Source: Candidatus Leptofilum gracile
GTDB taxonomy: Bacteria; Chloroflexota; Anaerolineae; Promineifilales; Promineifilaceae
DNA: 64,000 nt
Direction of reading: 5' to 3'
Assembly (NCBI GenBank): GCA_016713825.1
Contig: JADJOJ010000004.1
Location: 124,001-188,000, forward strand
In this document: positions 36,549 to 45,220 of the stretch, one piece after another
Position numbering within the stretch: position 1 is the stretch's first letter
How the letters are laid out: every line of letters begins with the position of its first letter
Notes under the pieces: model-generated
Told to the model about the DNA's origin: nothing
Seen by the model: only the letters and a program-made list of their open reading frames with translations
The model's database searches: none
Position numbers and translations under genes: made by a program

Positions 36549-37057
36549 TAGACACTACGCTGGGCGGCACAACGGCCCGGCTGCAAATTGTGGTCGAACT
36601 GGTAGAAGAAACCAACTCGCCCGCCGTTGGTGAGATACCACCCGCCAGCGAAAATCGCACCGTCGCTACCGAGCCAGATTTGGCCAAGCTCACCTCCGCC
36701 GCTGCGCCGGACCCGGACCTGTACCAGCAAACGATTGCGGCGGCGATGGCTTCTGGCAAGCCCAGCGTGATCACCTTTGCTACGCCCGGCTTTTGCCAGA
36801 CGCGCTACTGCACGCCCGTAGTGGACAGCGTCTCGGCGGCTAAGGAGCAGTTTGGCGACGCGGCGAATTTTATTCACGTGGAGGTTTACAAAGAGTTTAG
36901 CCCGCTGGTTTTGGCTGATGAGATGGCTGAGTGGGGCTTGATTACGGAGCCGTGGACGTTTGTTTTGGATGGGAACGGCCGTATCGCCGCCCGGCTAGGT
37001 GGTCCGGTGTCGCCGCAAGAGCTGGCCGATGTGTTGGCTGAATTAGGAATCAACTAA
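36215..37057 (+). CDS. Thioredoxin-fold lipoprotein between bchH and bchD
   Basis: The frame is certain from about 36140 but the start is not. The GTG at 36215 would give a very short signal (MFFVAIILFLAACGGG) lacking basic residues; the upstream in-frame RRPAAAHKVFSFSS suggests a longer N-terminus whose start codon was lost in the same disturbance that damages the bchH end. The mature protein has a beta-rich N-terminal part, then a thioredoxin-like domain (SVITFATPGFCQTRYCTPVV, a CxxxxC pair, then EPWTFVLDGNGRIAARLGG). It is an exported thiol-redox protein, perhaps for cytochrome or copper-protein maturation. The substrate is unknown. Confidence 0.7.
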   Translation: MFFVAIILFLAACGGGEAAADPTATPQTITDFRVVVASDDISYQYPRIPLILQDGSDWITGADKVEISAFDLSLDEPELVWQGEATRYNDYALPYWVVYPDLPHAGEWGLVIDTTLGGTTARLQIVVELVEETNSPAVGEIPPASENRTVATEPDLAKLTSAAAPDPDLYQQTIAAAMASGKPSVITFATPGFCQTRYCTPVVDSVSAAKEQFGDAANFIHVEVYKEFSPLVLADEMAEWGLITEPWTFVLDGNGRIAARLGGPVSPQELADVLAELGIN

Positions 37058-37060
37058 ACC

Positions 37061-37093
37061 ATTTCCCCGGAAACTTCGAGTTTTCGGGGAAAT
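37061..37093 (+). promoter_or_regulatory. Hairpin covering the bchD 5' region
   Basis: ATTTCCCCGGAAAC (37061-37074) pairs with GTTTTCGGGGAAAT (37080-37093) around TTCGA, with a single G-U pair. It ends 9 bases before the bchD ATG, where a ribosome site would normally lie, and has no T-run. It could act as a translational or processing element. Confidence 0.5.
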
Positions 37094-37102
37094 ACAACGA
37101 TT

Positions 37103-38920
37103 ATGAACTCACTACCCTTTCATGCCCTGGTTGGATTAGACGCCGCGCAGCAGGCACTGCTGCTGCTGGCCGTCGAGCCGCGCCTGCGGGGGCTGGTGGT
37201 GACCGCTTCGGCCGGGACGGGCAAGAGCAGCCTGGCGCGGGGGATGCGGCTGCTGCTCAACGACGAGGCGATGCCCTTTGTGGAAATTCCGCCGGGGGTG
37301 GATGCGGAGAATTTGTACGGCGGTTTGAATTTGGAAGCAACGCTGCGCCGGGGCGAGATGGTGCTCCAGCCGGGCGTGCTGGCGCGGGCCCACGGTGGCG
37401 TGGCCTACGTCGATGGCATCAATTTGCTGACGGATGCCAATAGCAATTTGCTGCTGGCGGTGATGGATGAAGGGGAAGTGCGCGTGGAGCGCGAGGGCGT
37501 CAGCCTGCGCTCACCGGCTGAGTTTAGCCTGATTGGTTCGTATGACCCGGCGGAAGGGATGCCGCGCAAACATTTGCTGGATCGATTGGGCCTGCTGGTG
37601 TCATTGCCGGGTTCGTTTGATGTGGGGCAGCGAACGGCCGTTATCCACCAAAACCTCCGCACAGAGAGTGAAAGCTGGCAGGAAGATCTGCAATTTTTGC
37701 AGGGGCTGGTCAAAACCGCGCGGGATCATCTGCCCCACGTAGAAATTAGTGACCACCAGCTGCGGCAGCTGAGCGTAACCGCGTTGCAGTACGGCGTGGA
37801 AGGGCATCGCGTGGATCTGTTTGCGGCCTGGGCTGCCTGTGCCGCCGCCGCCCTGGAGCTGCGCCCCACCGTCGAGGATGAAGATTTGATGCTGGCGGCG
37901 CGGCTGGTGATTTTGCCCCGCGCCACGCAAATTCCAGAGCAGATGCCGGACAATCCGCCGCCGCCACCGCCGCCACCGCCTGAACCGGAAACATCGGAGC
38001 CGGAAGAGACGGATGAAGAGGGCGAATCGGCCCCACCGCCGGAGACGCTGGCGCTGCCACCGGAGCAAATTTTGGAAGCGCTAGAAAGTGCGCTGCCCGA
38101 CGATTTGGATGAGCTGCCGTTCCGCCATTTGCGGCGCGGGCGCACCGGCTCGCGGGGCAGCACCGAGGGCAAGCGTGGGCGGCACGTGCGCTCCATTCCG
38201 GGCAATCCCAAGCAGGCGCGGATTGACGTGATTGCTACGCTGCGCACGGCCGCTCCCTGGCAGCGCATCCGGCAAAATGGCAACGGCAACGGCAACGGTG
38301 GCCACCGACGCATCCAGCTAGAAATGTCCGACATTCGCGTAAAACAGTACCGCAGCAAGGCGGGGGCGCTGTTTTGTTTTGCCGTGGACGCCAGCGGCAG
38401 CATGGCGCTGCACCGGATGCGCCAGGCCAAGGGGGCGGTGAACGCCCTGCTGCAAAAAGCGTACGTTAATCGGGACCGCGTGGCGCTCATCGCCTTTCGG
38501 GGCGCGGCGGCGGAACTGCTGATGCCGCCGACGCAAAGCGTGGAGCTGGCGCGGCGGGCGCTCGATTTGCTGCCCACGGGGGGCGGCACGCCGCTGGCCT
38601 CGGCGCTGCTGCTGGCTGATGATGTGGCGGCGCAGGCCAAAAGCCGGGGCATCATGCAGACCGTGCTCATTTTGCTGACCGATGGCCGGGCCAACATTGG
38701 CCTGAAGGCAGGTGGTCAGGTGCAGGAAGAATTGCAGCAGATCGGCCGTTTCATTGCTGAATCACCGCTGCAGGTGATGGTAGTGGATACCCAGCGCAGC
38801 TACCTGAGCCGGGGCGAGGCGCGCCAGCTGGCGGAGTGGCTGGGTGGCGATTATGCGTATTTGCCTAACGCCAGCGGTGAACAGATTGCGGATTTGGCGG
38901 CCAATGTGGTGGGTGAGTAA
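37103..38920 (+). CDS. bchD: Magnesium chelatase subunit D
   Basis: A 605-residue protein. The N-terminal AAA+ domain has TASAGTGKSSLARGM as P-loop. A Pro-rich/acidic linker follows (about 290-330, nine consecutive Pro then PEPETSEPEETDEEGE). The C-terminal von Willebrand A domain has the MIDAS motif DASGSMA and LTDGRANIG. NGNGNGNGG at about 391 echoes the Asn-Gly insert in BchH. BchD forms the AAA+ platform with BchI and docks BchH. No Shine-Dalgarno is evident upstream. Confidence 0.94.
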   Translation: MNSLPFHALVGLDAAQQALLLLAVEPRLRGLVVTASAGTGKSSLARGMRLLLNDEAMPFVEIPPGVDAENLYGGLNLEATLRRGEMVLQPGVLARAHGGVAYVDGINLLTDANSNLLLAVMDEGEVRVEREGVSLRSPAEFSLIGSYDPAEGMPRKHLLDRLGLLVSLPGSFDVGQRTAVIHQNLRTESESWQEDLQFLQGLVKTARDHLPHVEISDHQLRQLSVTALQYGVEGHRVDLFAAWAACAAAALELRPTVEDEDLMLAARLVILPRATQIPEQMPDNPPPPPPPPPEPETSEPEETDEEGESAPPPETLALPPEQILEALESALPDDLDELPFRHLRRGRTGSRGSTEGKRGRHVRSIPGNPKQARIDVIATLRTAAPWQRIRQNGNGNGNGGHRRIQLEMSDIRVKQYRSKAGALFCFAVDASGSMALHRMRQAKGAVNALLQKAYVNRDRVALIAFRGAAAELLMPPTQSVELARRALDLLPTGGGTPLASALLLADDVAAQAKSRGIMQTVLILLTDGRANIGLKAGGQVQEELQQIGRFIAESPLQVMVVDTQRSYLSRGEARQLAEWLGGDYAYLPNASGEQIADLAANVVGE

Positions 38921-39016
38921 CGGCCGTTTCCCAAAAAAACTTAACATAATTAAATCATGGGGGCCGCTTGCTAAAACAGATAATCGGTTTCCCAACCAGT
39001 CGCAAAGAAGGACAGA

Positions 39017-40003
39017 ATGAACCAGAACAATAAAAAAAGCTCGGCAAAGGGTAGTAAGCTACTCGGTGGATTTGCCCTGGCGGCGATGGCCAGCGGCTAT
39101 ATGTATTACAAGTTAAACAATTTGCCATCGGTGCATTTGCCCAAGGCGATTGAAAGCGACATGGGCCATTTTGCGTCTGATGTGGCGGGCGAGTTGTATT
39201 ATTATGCAAACAAGCGGCCCGGCGGACGGCCGTTGCTCCTCCTGCACTCCATCAACGCGGCACCATCCAGCATGGAAGTACGGCCGTTATTCGACCATTA
39301 CCAAAAAGAGCGGCCCGTGTATTCGCTGGATTTGCCGGGGTTTGGCTTTTCGGAGCGGAGTGGGGAACGGCCGTATTTGCCAGAGCTGTACACCCAGGCG
39401 ATTATCGAGATGGTTTCGACGCAGATTGGAACGGCCGTAGACGCCATCGCCCTTTCATTGACCAGTGAATTTTTGGCCCGCGCCGCCATGCAGCGGCCCG
39501 ATTTGTTCAACTCGATCACGCTGGTTAGCCCGACGGGCTTTCAGGAAGGGCAGTCCGAAAAAGAGTACCCAGGTGAGAACCTGTATCGCTTTTTCTCGCT
39601 GCCGCTGTTCAGCCAGGGGGTGTACACGCTGCTGACCAAGCGCCCCATCATTCAATATTATTCCAACATGAGCTTTGTGGGGGATGCGGCACCGCAGTTT
39701 GTCGATTATGCCTACGCCACCTCGCACCAGCGCGGGGCGCGTTTTGCGCCGCTCTACTTCCTCTCTACGCAGCTGTTTAGCTTTGATATTTTGCCCTCGG
39801 TATATGCCAAATTAAGCACGCCCGCATTGGTGCTGTACGATGAAGACCCGAACGTGACGTTTGAGAATTTGTCCGGCTTTGTGGCCAGCCAGTCGAATTG
39901 GCGGGCTGAGCGCGTGACGCCGTCTCGTGGGCTGCCGCATTGGGAGATGTTGGGGGAGGTTACGGCCGTTCTCGACAACTTCTGGAACTCAATCAGTCAG
40001 TGA
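39017..40003 (+). CDS. Membrane-anchored alpha/beta hydrolase
   Basis: The ATG at 39017 follows GAAGGA. Of 328 residues, 15-32 form a short membrane anchor (LLGGFALAAMASGYMYY). The hydrolase fold shows LLLHSINAAPSSME and YSLDLPGFGFSERSG. The nucleophile elbow reads ALSLTSEF, so Ser is present but the usual flanking glycines are replaced. The C-terminal His is in GLPHWEM. It lies 96 bases after bchD and may be the last gene of that operon, though no photosynthetic role is known. Five palindrome copies (39233-39967) fall within it. Confidence 0.75.
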   Translation: MNQNNKKSSAKGSKLLGGFALAAMASGYMYYKLNNLPSVHLPKAIESDMGHFASDVAGELYYYANKRPGGRPLLLLHSINAAPSSMEVRPLFDHYQKERPVYSLDLPGFGFSERSGERPYLPELYTQAIIEMVSTQIGTAVDAIALSLTSEFLARAAMQRPDLFNSITLVSPTGFQEGQSEKEYPGENLYRFFSLPLFSQGVYTLLTKRPIIQYYSNMSFVGDAAPQFVDYAYATSHQRGARFAPLYFLSTQLFSFDILPSVYAKLSTPALVLYDEDPNVTFENLSGFVASQSNWRAERVTPSRGLPHWEMLGEVTAVLDNFWNSISQ

Positions 40004-40045
40004 AGTACAAAAAGTTTACAAAAAACTAGCAATCACAGATTCAAA

Positions 40046-40093
40046 AGATTTCGCAGATTTAGAGGAAAAAAATCTGTCTAATCTGCGAAATCT
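40046..40093. repeat. Inverted repeat AGATTTCGCAGATT
   Basis: AGATTTCGCAGATT (40046-40059) and its complement AATCTGCGAAATCT (40080-40093). Identical arms occur at 48551-48596, 8.5 kb away, so this is a dispersed family. Confidence 0.75.
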
Positions 40094-40161
40094 GCTGATT
40101 AAGAATTTTGAAAACTTTCCACCATTCAGTTAACATAAATTTTTAGCTATTGGGATTAAAT

Positions 40162-40197
40162 AATCCCGCCAGAATCATTTGCTGGCGGGATTTTTTT
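40162..40197. terminator. Rho-independent terminator
   Basis: AATCCCGCCAG (40162-40172) pairs with CTGGCGGGATT (40182-40192), followed by a T-run. It lies between convergent hydrolase and SMP-30 genes. Confidence 0.9.
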
Positions 40198-40214
40198 GTT
40201 TGGGTTCGCGGAAG

Positions 40215-41087
40215 TTAGCCAGCAAAGTGGGGGGTCGGTAAGCCTTTGACGCCGGGCTGGTAGGCAAACAGGCTGCCCGACAGCGGGTATCTTTTCAGCT
40301 CGGCGGGCGACATGTTTTGCGCGGCGGTGGTGATGTAGAGTGTGTCTAGTTCTGGCCCGCCAAAGGTGCAGCTGGTGACGTTGGGCACGGGCAGCGGCAC
40401 TTCGGCCAAAATTTCGCCGGTGGGGGCAAAGCGGGTGAGGCGTGCGCCGCCGTAGTGGGCCAGCCAGAGGCAGTTTTCGCTGTCTACGGTCATGCCGTCG
40501 GGTGCGCCGTTGATGGCAAAGGTGAGTTGGGCAAACGGCCGTTTCCCCCCCAAACTCCCATCGTTATGTAAATTAAACGCATAAACAAAGCCTTTCACCG
40601 AGTCGTTGTGGTACATCGTTTTGCCATCCACGCTAAACGCCGGGCCGTTGGTGATGATGTAGTCGCGGTCCATGGTGTGCAGCGTCAGGTCGGGGTCGAG
40701 CCGGTAGAGGGTGCCGCTGGGGTCTGTTTCGCCTCGGTGTAAGCTGCCTGCCCAGAAACGGCCGTTGCCATCCACCTTGCCATCGTTAAACCGGTTGTTG
40801 GGCAGATGCGCTTCTGGCAGCACAATTGGCTCCACGGTTTGCGTCTGCAAGTTGACAACCACAAAACCATCGGGCGTGGTGCCTACAAAGCCGCCCGCTT
40901 GGCGCAGCGCCAGGCTAGTGATCGGTTCGGCAAACGTCCAGCTGCGGCGTTGGCCGCTGGCCGGTTCCAGCCGGTGCACCTGCCGCTGCAAAACATCTAC
41001 CCAATACAACGCATTTTCATCCGCCACCCACAGCGGCCCTTCGCCCAGCAGGGCGGGGATTTGCCACACACACGTCACATCATTCAT
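40215..41087 (-). CDS. SMP-30/gluconolactonase-family protein
   Basis: A 290-residue beta-propeller lactonase. Metal-site motifs are LGEGPLWVADENALYWVD, NRFNDGKVDGNGRFWAG and ITNGPAFSVDGKTMYHND. It probably hydrolyses a sugar lactone. It is adjacent to msrQ on the same strand, with 143 bases between, but functional coupling is unclear. Confidence 0.85.
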   Translation of the reverse strand: MNDVTCVWQIPALLGEGPLWVADENALYWVDVLQRQVHRLEPASGQRRSWTFAEPITSLALRQAGGFVGTTPDGFVVVNLQTQTVEPIVLPEAHLPNNRFNDGKVDGNGRFWAGSLHRGETDPSGTLYRLDPDLTLHTMDRDYIITNGPAFSVDGKTMYHNDSVKGFVYAFNLHNDGSLGGKRPFAQLTFAINGAPDGMTVDSENCLWLAHYGGARLTRFAPTGEILAEVPLPVPNVTSCTFGGPELDTLYITTAAQNMSPAELKRYPLSGSLFAYQPGVKGLPTPHFAG

Positions 41088-41230
41088 CAGACAGCCTCAT
41101 TTTTGCATCGTTTGGGGCATTGTATCTTGTTTTGGGCAGGATGGGGATTTTTTATCCAAAGGAACAAAGGTACGAAAAAACGAAGGGGAATTCTTTTGTT
41201 CCTTTGTTTCTTCGTGCCTTTGTATAAAAA

Positions 41231-41842
41231 TCACCCAAGGGCATACCGTTTTTTTACGAGGGCCATAAACAGGCGGGTGCCTAGCAGCACCGCCAAAATC
41301 ACGCCGAAGGTGATCGGTTGGGTGAAATATTGCCGCACCAGCAGGGCGTAGTGCAAAATGGCAATGATTGCCGCCAGGTAGCTCAGCCGGTGCAGCCTTT
41401 TCCACCATTTGGGGCCAAGCCACGCCCGGCTGCGCTGGGTGGAGGTGAGCGCCAGCGGCAGCAAAATGAGGAAGGCGGTTAGCCCCACCTGGGTGTACCG
41501 GTTGTTGCGCATGGCGTCGCCCACCAGCGCCCAATCGAAGCCATAATCCAGGCCGACAAAGGTGAGCAGGTGCAGGGCGGCATAGAGGAAGGCGTAGAGG
41601 CCCAACGGCCGTCTATACCGGTACACCCACTTCCAGCCAAAAAGCAGGTACAGGGGGGTAACGGTGAGCGACAGCAGCAAAAAGATGAGCGCCGCCTTGC
41701 CCGTGCGCAGGGTGATGGTGCGCACAAAGTTCAGCCCTAACGCATCTTGCCAGTAGCTCCACAGCAGCCACAGCAGGGGCAGCCAGGCCAGCAGGTGGAA
41801 AATAAGTTGGAGGGTGGGGGGGAACGGCCGTTTCTCTTTCAT
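41231..41842 (-). CDS. msrQ: Heme-binding membrane subunit MsrQ
   Basis: A 203-residue protein with six membrane helices of the ferric-reductase-like family. Heme ligand His residues lie in LYAALHLLTF, WWKRLHRLSYLA and IIAILHYALL. MsrQ passes electrons from the quinone pool or flavin to MsrP. It follows msrP on the same strand after a 255-base repeat-bearing gap. Confidence 0.88.
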   Translation of the reverse strand: MKEKRPFPPTLQLIFHLLAWLPLLWLLWSYWQDALGLNFVRTITLRTGKAALIFLLLSLTVTPLYLLFGWKWVYRYRRPLGLYAFLYAALHLLTFVGLDYGFDWALVGDAMRNNRYTQVGLTAFLILLPLALTSTQRSRAWLGPKWWKRLHRLSYLAAIIAILHYALLVRQYFTQPITFGVILAVLLGTRLFMALVKKRYALG

Positions 41843-42097
41843 ATTGTTTATGCCTAACCTGGACTAGCCAGAATCAAATAGAATTTTTATCAACAGATTT
41901 CGCAGATTACGCCAATATGTAAAAGCGGGAAAGTCCTTTAAAAAAAGCAAAGCCATTTCTCCCGCTTTTACTTGAGCAAACCACCGAGAAATCGCTTTCA
42001 GGTTTTTAAAGCACTTTCTGTGGTTTGCTTAAAATCTTTTCAATCTGCGAAATCTTTGATTATGTGCCCGCTTTGCCAGAATTTCAGGGTTAACGGA
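41843..42097. repeat. msrP-msrQ gap with inverted repeat
   Basis: GTAAAAGCGGGA (41919-41930) and TCCCGCTTTTAC (41960-41971) are perfect 12-bp arms. A lone half of the dispersed AGATTTCGCAGATT repeat lies at about 41895, and an AAACCAC...TTTCTGTGGTTT pair near 41980-42029. No ORF. Confidence 0.6.
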
Positions 42098-43078
42098 CTA
42101 GAAATTCTCCTGCAAATCCATGCCTTCGTAAAGAGAGGCCACCTCGGCGGCGTAGCCGTTGAACAGCGCCGTCTTGCGCCGCCGCACCTCGCCCAGCCGC
42201 CGCTCCGTCGCTTGCGACCAGCGCGGATGCGGCACATCTGGGTTGACGTTGGCGTAAAAGCCGTACTCCTCCGGCGCTGCCTTCATCCATAGGGATTGCG
42301 GCTGCTCCGCCACCAGGTCAATTTTGACGATCGATTTGATGCTTTTGAAGCCGTACTTCCAGGGGACCACCAGCCGGATCGGTGCGCCGTTTTGTGGCGC
42401 TAAATCTTTGCCGTACAGGCCGGTGGCCAGCAGCGTCAGATCATGCATCGCTTCGTCCAGGCGCAGTCCTTCCACGTAGGGCCAGTCGTACCAGTCGCTG
42501 TTTTGGCCAGGCATCTGCGCCGGGTCGTAGAGCGTTTCAAAGCGGACGTACTGGGCTTCTGGCAGCGGCTCGACTGCTTCCAGCAGCTTGTGCAGTGGGA
42601 AGCCCAGCCAGGGGATGACCATCGACCAACCTTCTACGCAGCGCAGCCGGTAAATGCGCTCTTCTGGTTCAAACTGCTGCTTGAGCGTGGCAATGTCGTA
42701 GACGCCCGGCTGGCGCACCAGCCCGCCTACGGCCACTTCCCACGGCGCGGTGACGAAGTTGGCCGCTTTTTCGGCGACGGTTTCTTTTTCGATGGTGAAT
42801 TCAAAAAAGTTGTTGTAGCTCAGGATGTCTTGTTCGCTGGTGAGGTTGTCTGGGGCGGGGGTGAAGGTGGGAACGGCCGTTCCCATCTGCCCTTCTGCGC
42901 CGGGTGGGGGCGGCGTACCCGCCTCGGGTGGGCCAGAAGGTGCGCCACAGGCGGCCAGCAGGGCGGTGGCGGAGAGTACGGCCGTTCCCTGCATAAAGTG
43001 GCGACGGCTGCGGTAAAGCGCCTCTGGCGTAATTTCTGACCGGGGAATATTGCTGCGAAAACGATTTTTATTGCGCAT
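42098..43078 (-). CDS. msrP: Periplasmic methionine sulfoxide reductase, molybdopterin subunit MsrP
   Basis: A 326-residue sulfite-oxidase-family protein. A twin-arginine signal (RSRRHFMQGTAVLSATALLAAC) also carries a lipobox-like Cys. A Pro/Thr-rich spacer precedes the Mo domain with the molybdenum-ligand Cys in YRLRCVEGWSM and WKYGFKSIKSIVKI. MsrP repairs oxidised methionine in exported proteins using MsrQ. The spacer contains the ACGGCCGT palindrome. Confidence 0.9.
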   Translation of the reverse strand: MRNKNRFRSNIPRSEITPEALYRSRRHFMQGTAVLSATALLAACGAPSGPPEAGTPPPPGAEGQMGTAVPTFTPAPDNLTSEQDILSYNNFFEFTIEKETVAEKAANFVTAPWEVAVGGLVRQPGVYDIATLKQQFEPEERIYRLRCVEGWSMVIPWLGFPLHKLLEAVEPLPEAQYVRFETLYDPAQMPGQNSDWYDWPYVEGLRLDEAMHDLTLLATGLYGKDLAPQNGAPIRLVVPWKYGFKSIKSIVKIDLVAEQPQSLWMKAAPEEYGFYANVNPDVPHPRWSQATERRLGEVRRRKTALFNGYAAEVASLYEGMDLQENF

Positions 43079-43094
43079 AGTTGTGAATAGAAAA

Positions 43095-43125
43095 GAGTTT
43101 CGCAGAGAATTTCCCTGCGAAACTC
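43095..43125. repeat. Hairpin upstream of msrP
   Basis: GAGTTTCGCAG (43095-43105) and CTGCGAAACTC (43115-43125), an 11-bp stem between the peroxidase stop and the msrP start; belongs to the TTCGCAGA word family. Confidence 0.65.
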
Positions 43126-43173
43126 AGTTTAGTTTAGATAGGGCCGTGGGGGGAACGGCCGTTGCCTCAACCC

Positions 43174-44268
43174 TTAATTCGTGCCGGCTTCATACTCATA
43201 CGGGCCAGGGGTGTCTGGGCCGTTGGGCGGGAACTCCGGCACGGCGATGTAATCCATTGGCAGTTCGCCCGTGAGCGCTTCCAGGAAGGCCACGATGTCG
43301 GCGATGTCCGCATCAGTCAGCTCTTTGCCCAGCTGGTGGAAAGCCATCAGCTCAACCATTTCTGGCAAGGAGGTGATGCTGCCGTCGTGCAGGTATGGGC
43401 CGGTTTCGGCAATGTTGAGCAGCCCCGGCACCTTGAAGGCGTACAGGTCCGCTTCTTCACCGGTGATGGCAAAGCGGCCTTCGTCTGTCAGGTCTGGGTA
43501 GGCATTGACCTGCCCCAGCACGGCGTACCGTTCGCCGCCAACGGCCTCGCCGTAATGGCAGGTGGTGCAGCCGGTGGAAACGAAGAGGGCCAAACCGCGC
43601 TTTTCTTGATCGGTGAAGGCATCGTCGTTGCCGTTGAGCAGGTCGTCGAACGGGCCGGGGGTGAGCAGATACCGCTCAAACGCGCCGATCGCCTGGCCTA
43701 CGTTGTCGTAGTTGATTGGGTCTGCATCGTCCGGGAAGGCGGCTTCAAACAGCGGTAGGTAACCGGGGATGGTGTTCAAGACGAAGAGCACGTACTCTGG
43801 ATCGGGCATGCCCATCTCGCCGGAGGCCAGGATGGGGCCTTGAGCCTGTTCTTCCACGTCGGCGGCACGGCCGTCCCAGAATTGGGAGATGTGCAGCGCG
43901 GCGTTGTAGACGGTGGGCGAATTGCGGCCAACCGGTTTGCCATCATGCCCCAGAGAGAATTGCAGGCCATCCACGCCGTAGTTGTCTAGCAGGTGGCAGG
44001 AGTTGCAGCTAATTTCCTGGCTGATGGAGATGCGGGTTTCGTAGTAGAGCATCCGGCCCAGATCAACCATTTCCTGGGTGAGTTCGTAGTTGGTGGGTTC
44101 TACCACTTCTGGCAAGACGATGAACGCGCCCAGGGCGTCGCGGCTGAATTCATCGGGGGCGGTGGTGGGGGGAACGGCCGTTGCTTCCGGTTCCGATGAG
44201 CCACAGCCACCCAGGAAGAGCAGCCCAAGAGCGACCAAAACGAGAATATAGGGGGAATATCTTTTCAT
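43174..44268 (-). CDS. Di-heme cytochrome c peroxidase (MauG/CcpA-like) lipoprotein
   Basis: The ATG at 44268 follows AAGGAGA. A lipoprotein signal (ILVLVALGLLFLGGC) and Thr/Pro spacer precede two heme c domains with CNSCH and CTTCH. It matches bacterial cytochrome c peroxidases in length (364 residues) and layout (GRNSPTVYNAAL, QFWDGRAADVEEQAQGP, TGPYLHDGSI). It reduces peroxide outside the cell membrane. Neighbouring MsrPQ and a heme-sensor kinase suggest an oxidative or redox stress module. Confidence 0.9.
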   Translation of the reverse strand: MKRYSPYILVLVALGLLFLGGCGSSEPEATAVPPTTAPDEFSRDALGAFIVLPEVVEPTNYELTQEMVDLGRMLYYETRISISQEISCNSCHLLDNYGVDGLQFSLGHDGKPVGRNSPTVYNAALHISQFWDGRAADVEEQAQGPILASGEMGMPDPEYVLFVLNTIPGYLPLFEAAFPDDADPINYDNVGQAIGAFERYLLTPGPFDDLLNGNDDAFTDQEKRGLALFVSTGCTTCHYGEAVGGERYAVLGQVNAYPDLTDEGRFAITGEEADLYAFKVPGLLNIAETGPYLHDGSITSLPEMVELMAFHQLGKELTDADIADIVAFLEALTGELPMDYIAVPEFPPNGPDTPGPYEYEAGTN

Positions 44269-44450
44269 TTCTTTCTCCTTAAACAACACAATCAAGTCTC
44301 CAAAAGAAGTGCAATTGCCCGATTGTGCTCAGGTTAATTTGCTTGATTTTAGGGGTTTGGGGAGGTTGCCGTCTATCATCCGGGTGGATGATTGAGGGGA
44401 TGAAATTTGCCAGAGCGGGTGAGTCATCAGCCGATCGGACTAGTCCGGGT

Positions 44451-44504
44451 GAGGCGTGATGCGTGATGCGTGAGCTTTTGGTCACGCATCACGCATCACG
44501 CCTC
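44451..44504. repeat. Perfect inverted repeat, 23-bp arms, made of GCGTGAT words
   Basis: Arms 44451-44473 and 44482-44504 are exact complements with an 8-base loop. Each arm is three direct copies of a GCGTGAT word. It lies between two minus-strand transcription units. Confidence 0.8.
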
Positions 44505-44521
44505 AAAGTCCAACCGCAGTT

Positions 44522-45220
44522 TTATTCAGATTCGAGGGGCGCGGGGGGCGGATTGAGCAGGGCGGCGGCCTGGAGCCGGTTTTGCACGTGCAGCTTGTCT
44601 AGAATGCTGCGCAGGTGGGAGCGGACGGTGTTTTCAGAAATGAACAGTTTGGCCGCAATTTCCCGGTTGGTGCGTCCCTGGCTGACGTGGTGCAGCACTT
44701 CTAGCTCCCGCTCTGTAAGCAGTTTTTGGGGGCTGTTGGCGGGCGTTTCGGGGGGAGATGGGCTGGGTACGGCGGAGGGTGGCTGCTGGCTGAGGCTAGT
44801 AAATTCGGCCAGCAGGTGGGGCACCAGGTTGGGGGCAATGATGGCATCCCCGGCGGCGAGCTGGCGAACGGCCGTTACCAATTCCTGCGTACTGGTGCTG
44901 CCCTTGAGCAGATACCCCTGGGCACCCGCTTTTACGGCCGTAAACAAATCCTGGTCGCTTTCGGAGATGGTAAGCATCATGATTTTAAGCTGCGGCTGCT
45001 GGGCCAGCAGCTGGCGGGCGGCGTCCAGCCCGCCCATTACCGGCATTTGGATGTCTAGCAGCACCACATCTGGCTGAAGCTGCTGCCCCAGCCGCACGGC
45101 TTCGGCCCCGTTGGGCGCTTGCCCCACCACCTCAATATCGGCTTCCCGATTGAGCAAACCGGCAATGCCGTCGCGGAACAGCTGGTGGTCGTCGGCCAGC
45201 AAAACGCGAATGGGGGTCAT
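44522..45220 (-). CDS. NarL/LuxR-type response regulator
   Basis: A 232-residue protein. The receiver has LADDHQLFRDG, phospho-Asp in VVLLDIQMP and Lys in YLLKGS. A Pro/Ser-rich linker (about 140-165) precedes the LuxR helix-turn-helix (LTERELEVLHHVSQGRTNREIA). It overlaps the sensor kinase gene by ATGA, so they form a cognate pair. Likely targets are the adjacent peroxidase and msrPQ genes. Confidence 0.92.
   Translation of the reverse strand: MTPIRVLLADDHQLFRDGIAGLLNREADIEVVGQAPNGAEAVRLGQQLQPDVVLLDIQMPVMGGLDAARQLLAQQPQLKIMMLTISESDQDLFTAVKAGAQGYLLKGSTSTQELVTAVRQLAAGDAIIAPNLVPHLLAEFTSLSQQPPSAVPSPSPPETPANSPQKLLTERELEVLHHVSQGRTNREIAAKLFISENTVRSHLRSILDKLHVQNRLQAAALLNPPPAPLESE

Noticed and set aside
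37726..38697. Minus-strand 323-codon frame inside bchD
   Set aside because: Antisense to BchD; Ser/Arg-rich low-complexity translation reflects GC-rich codons.
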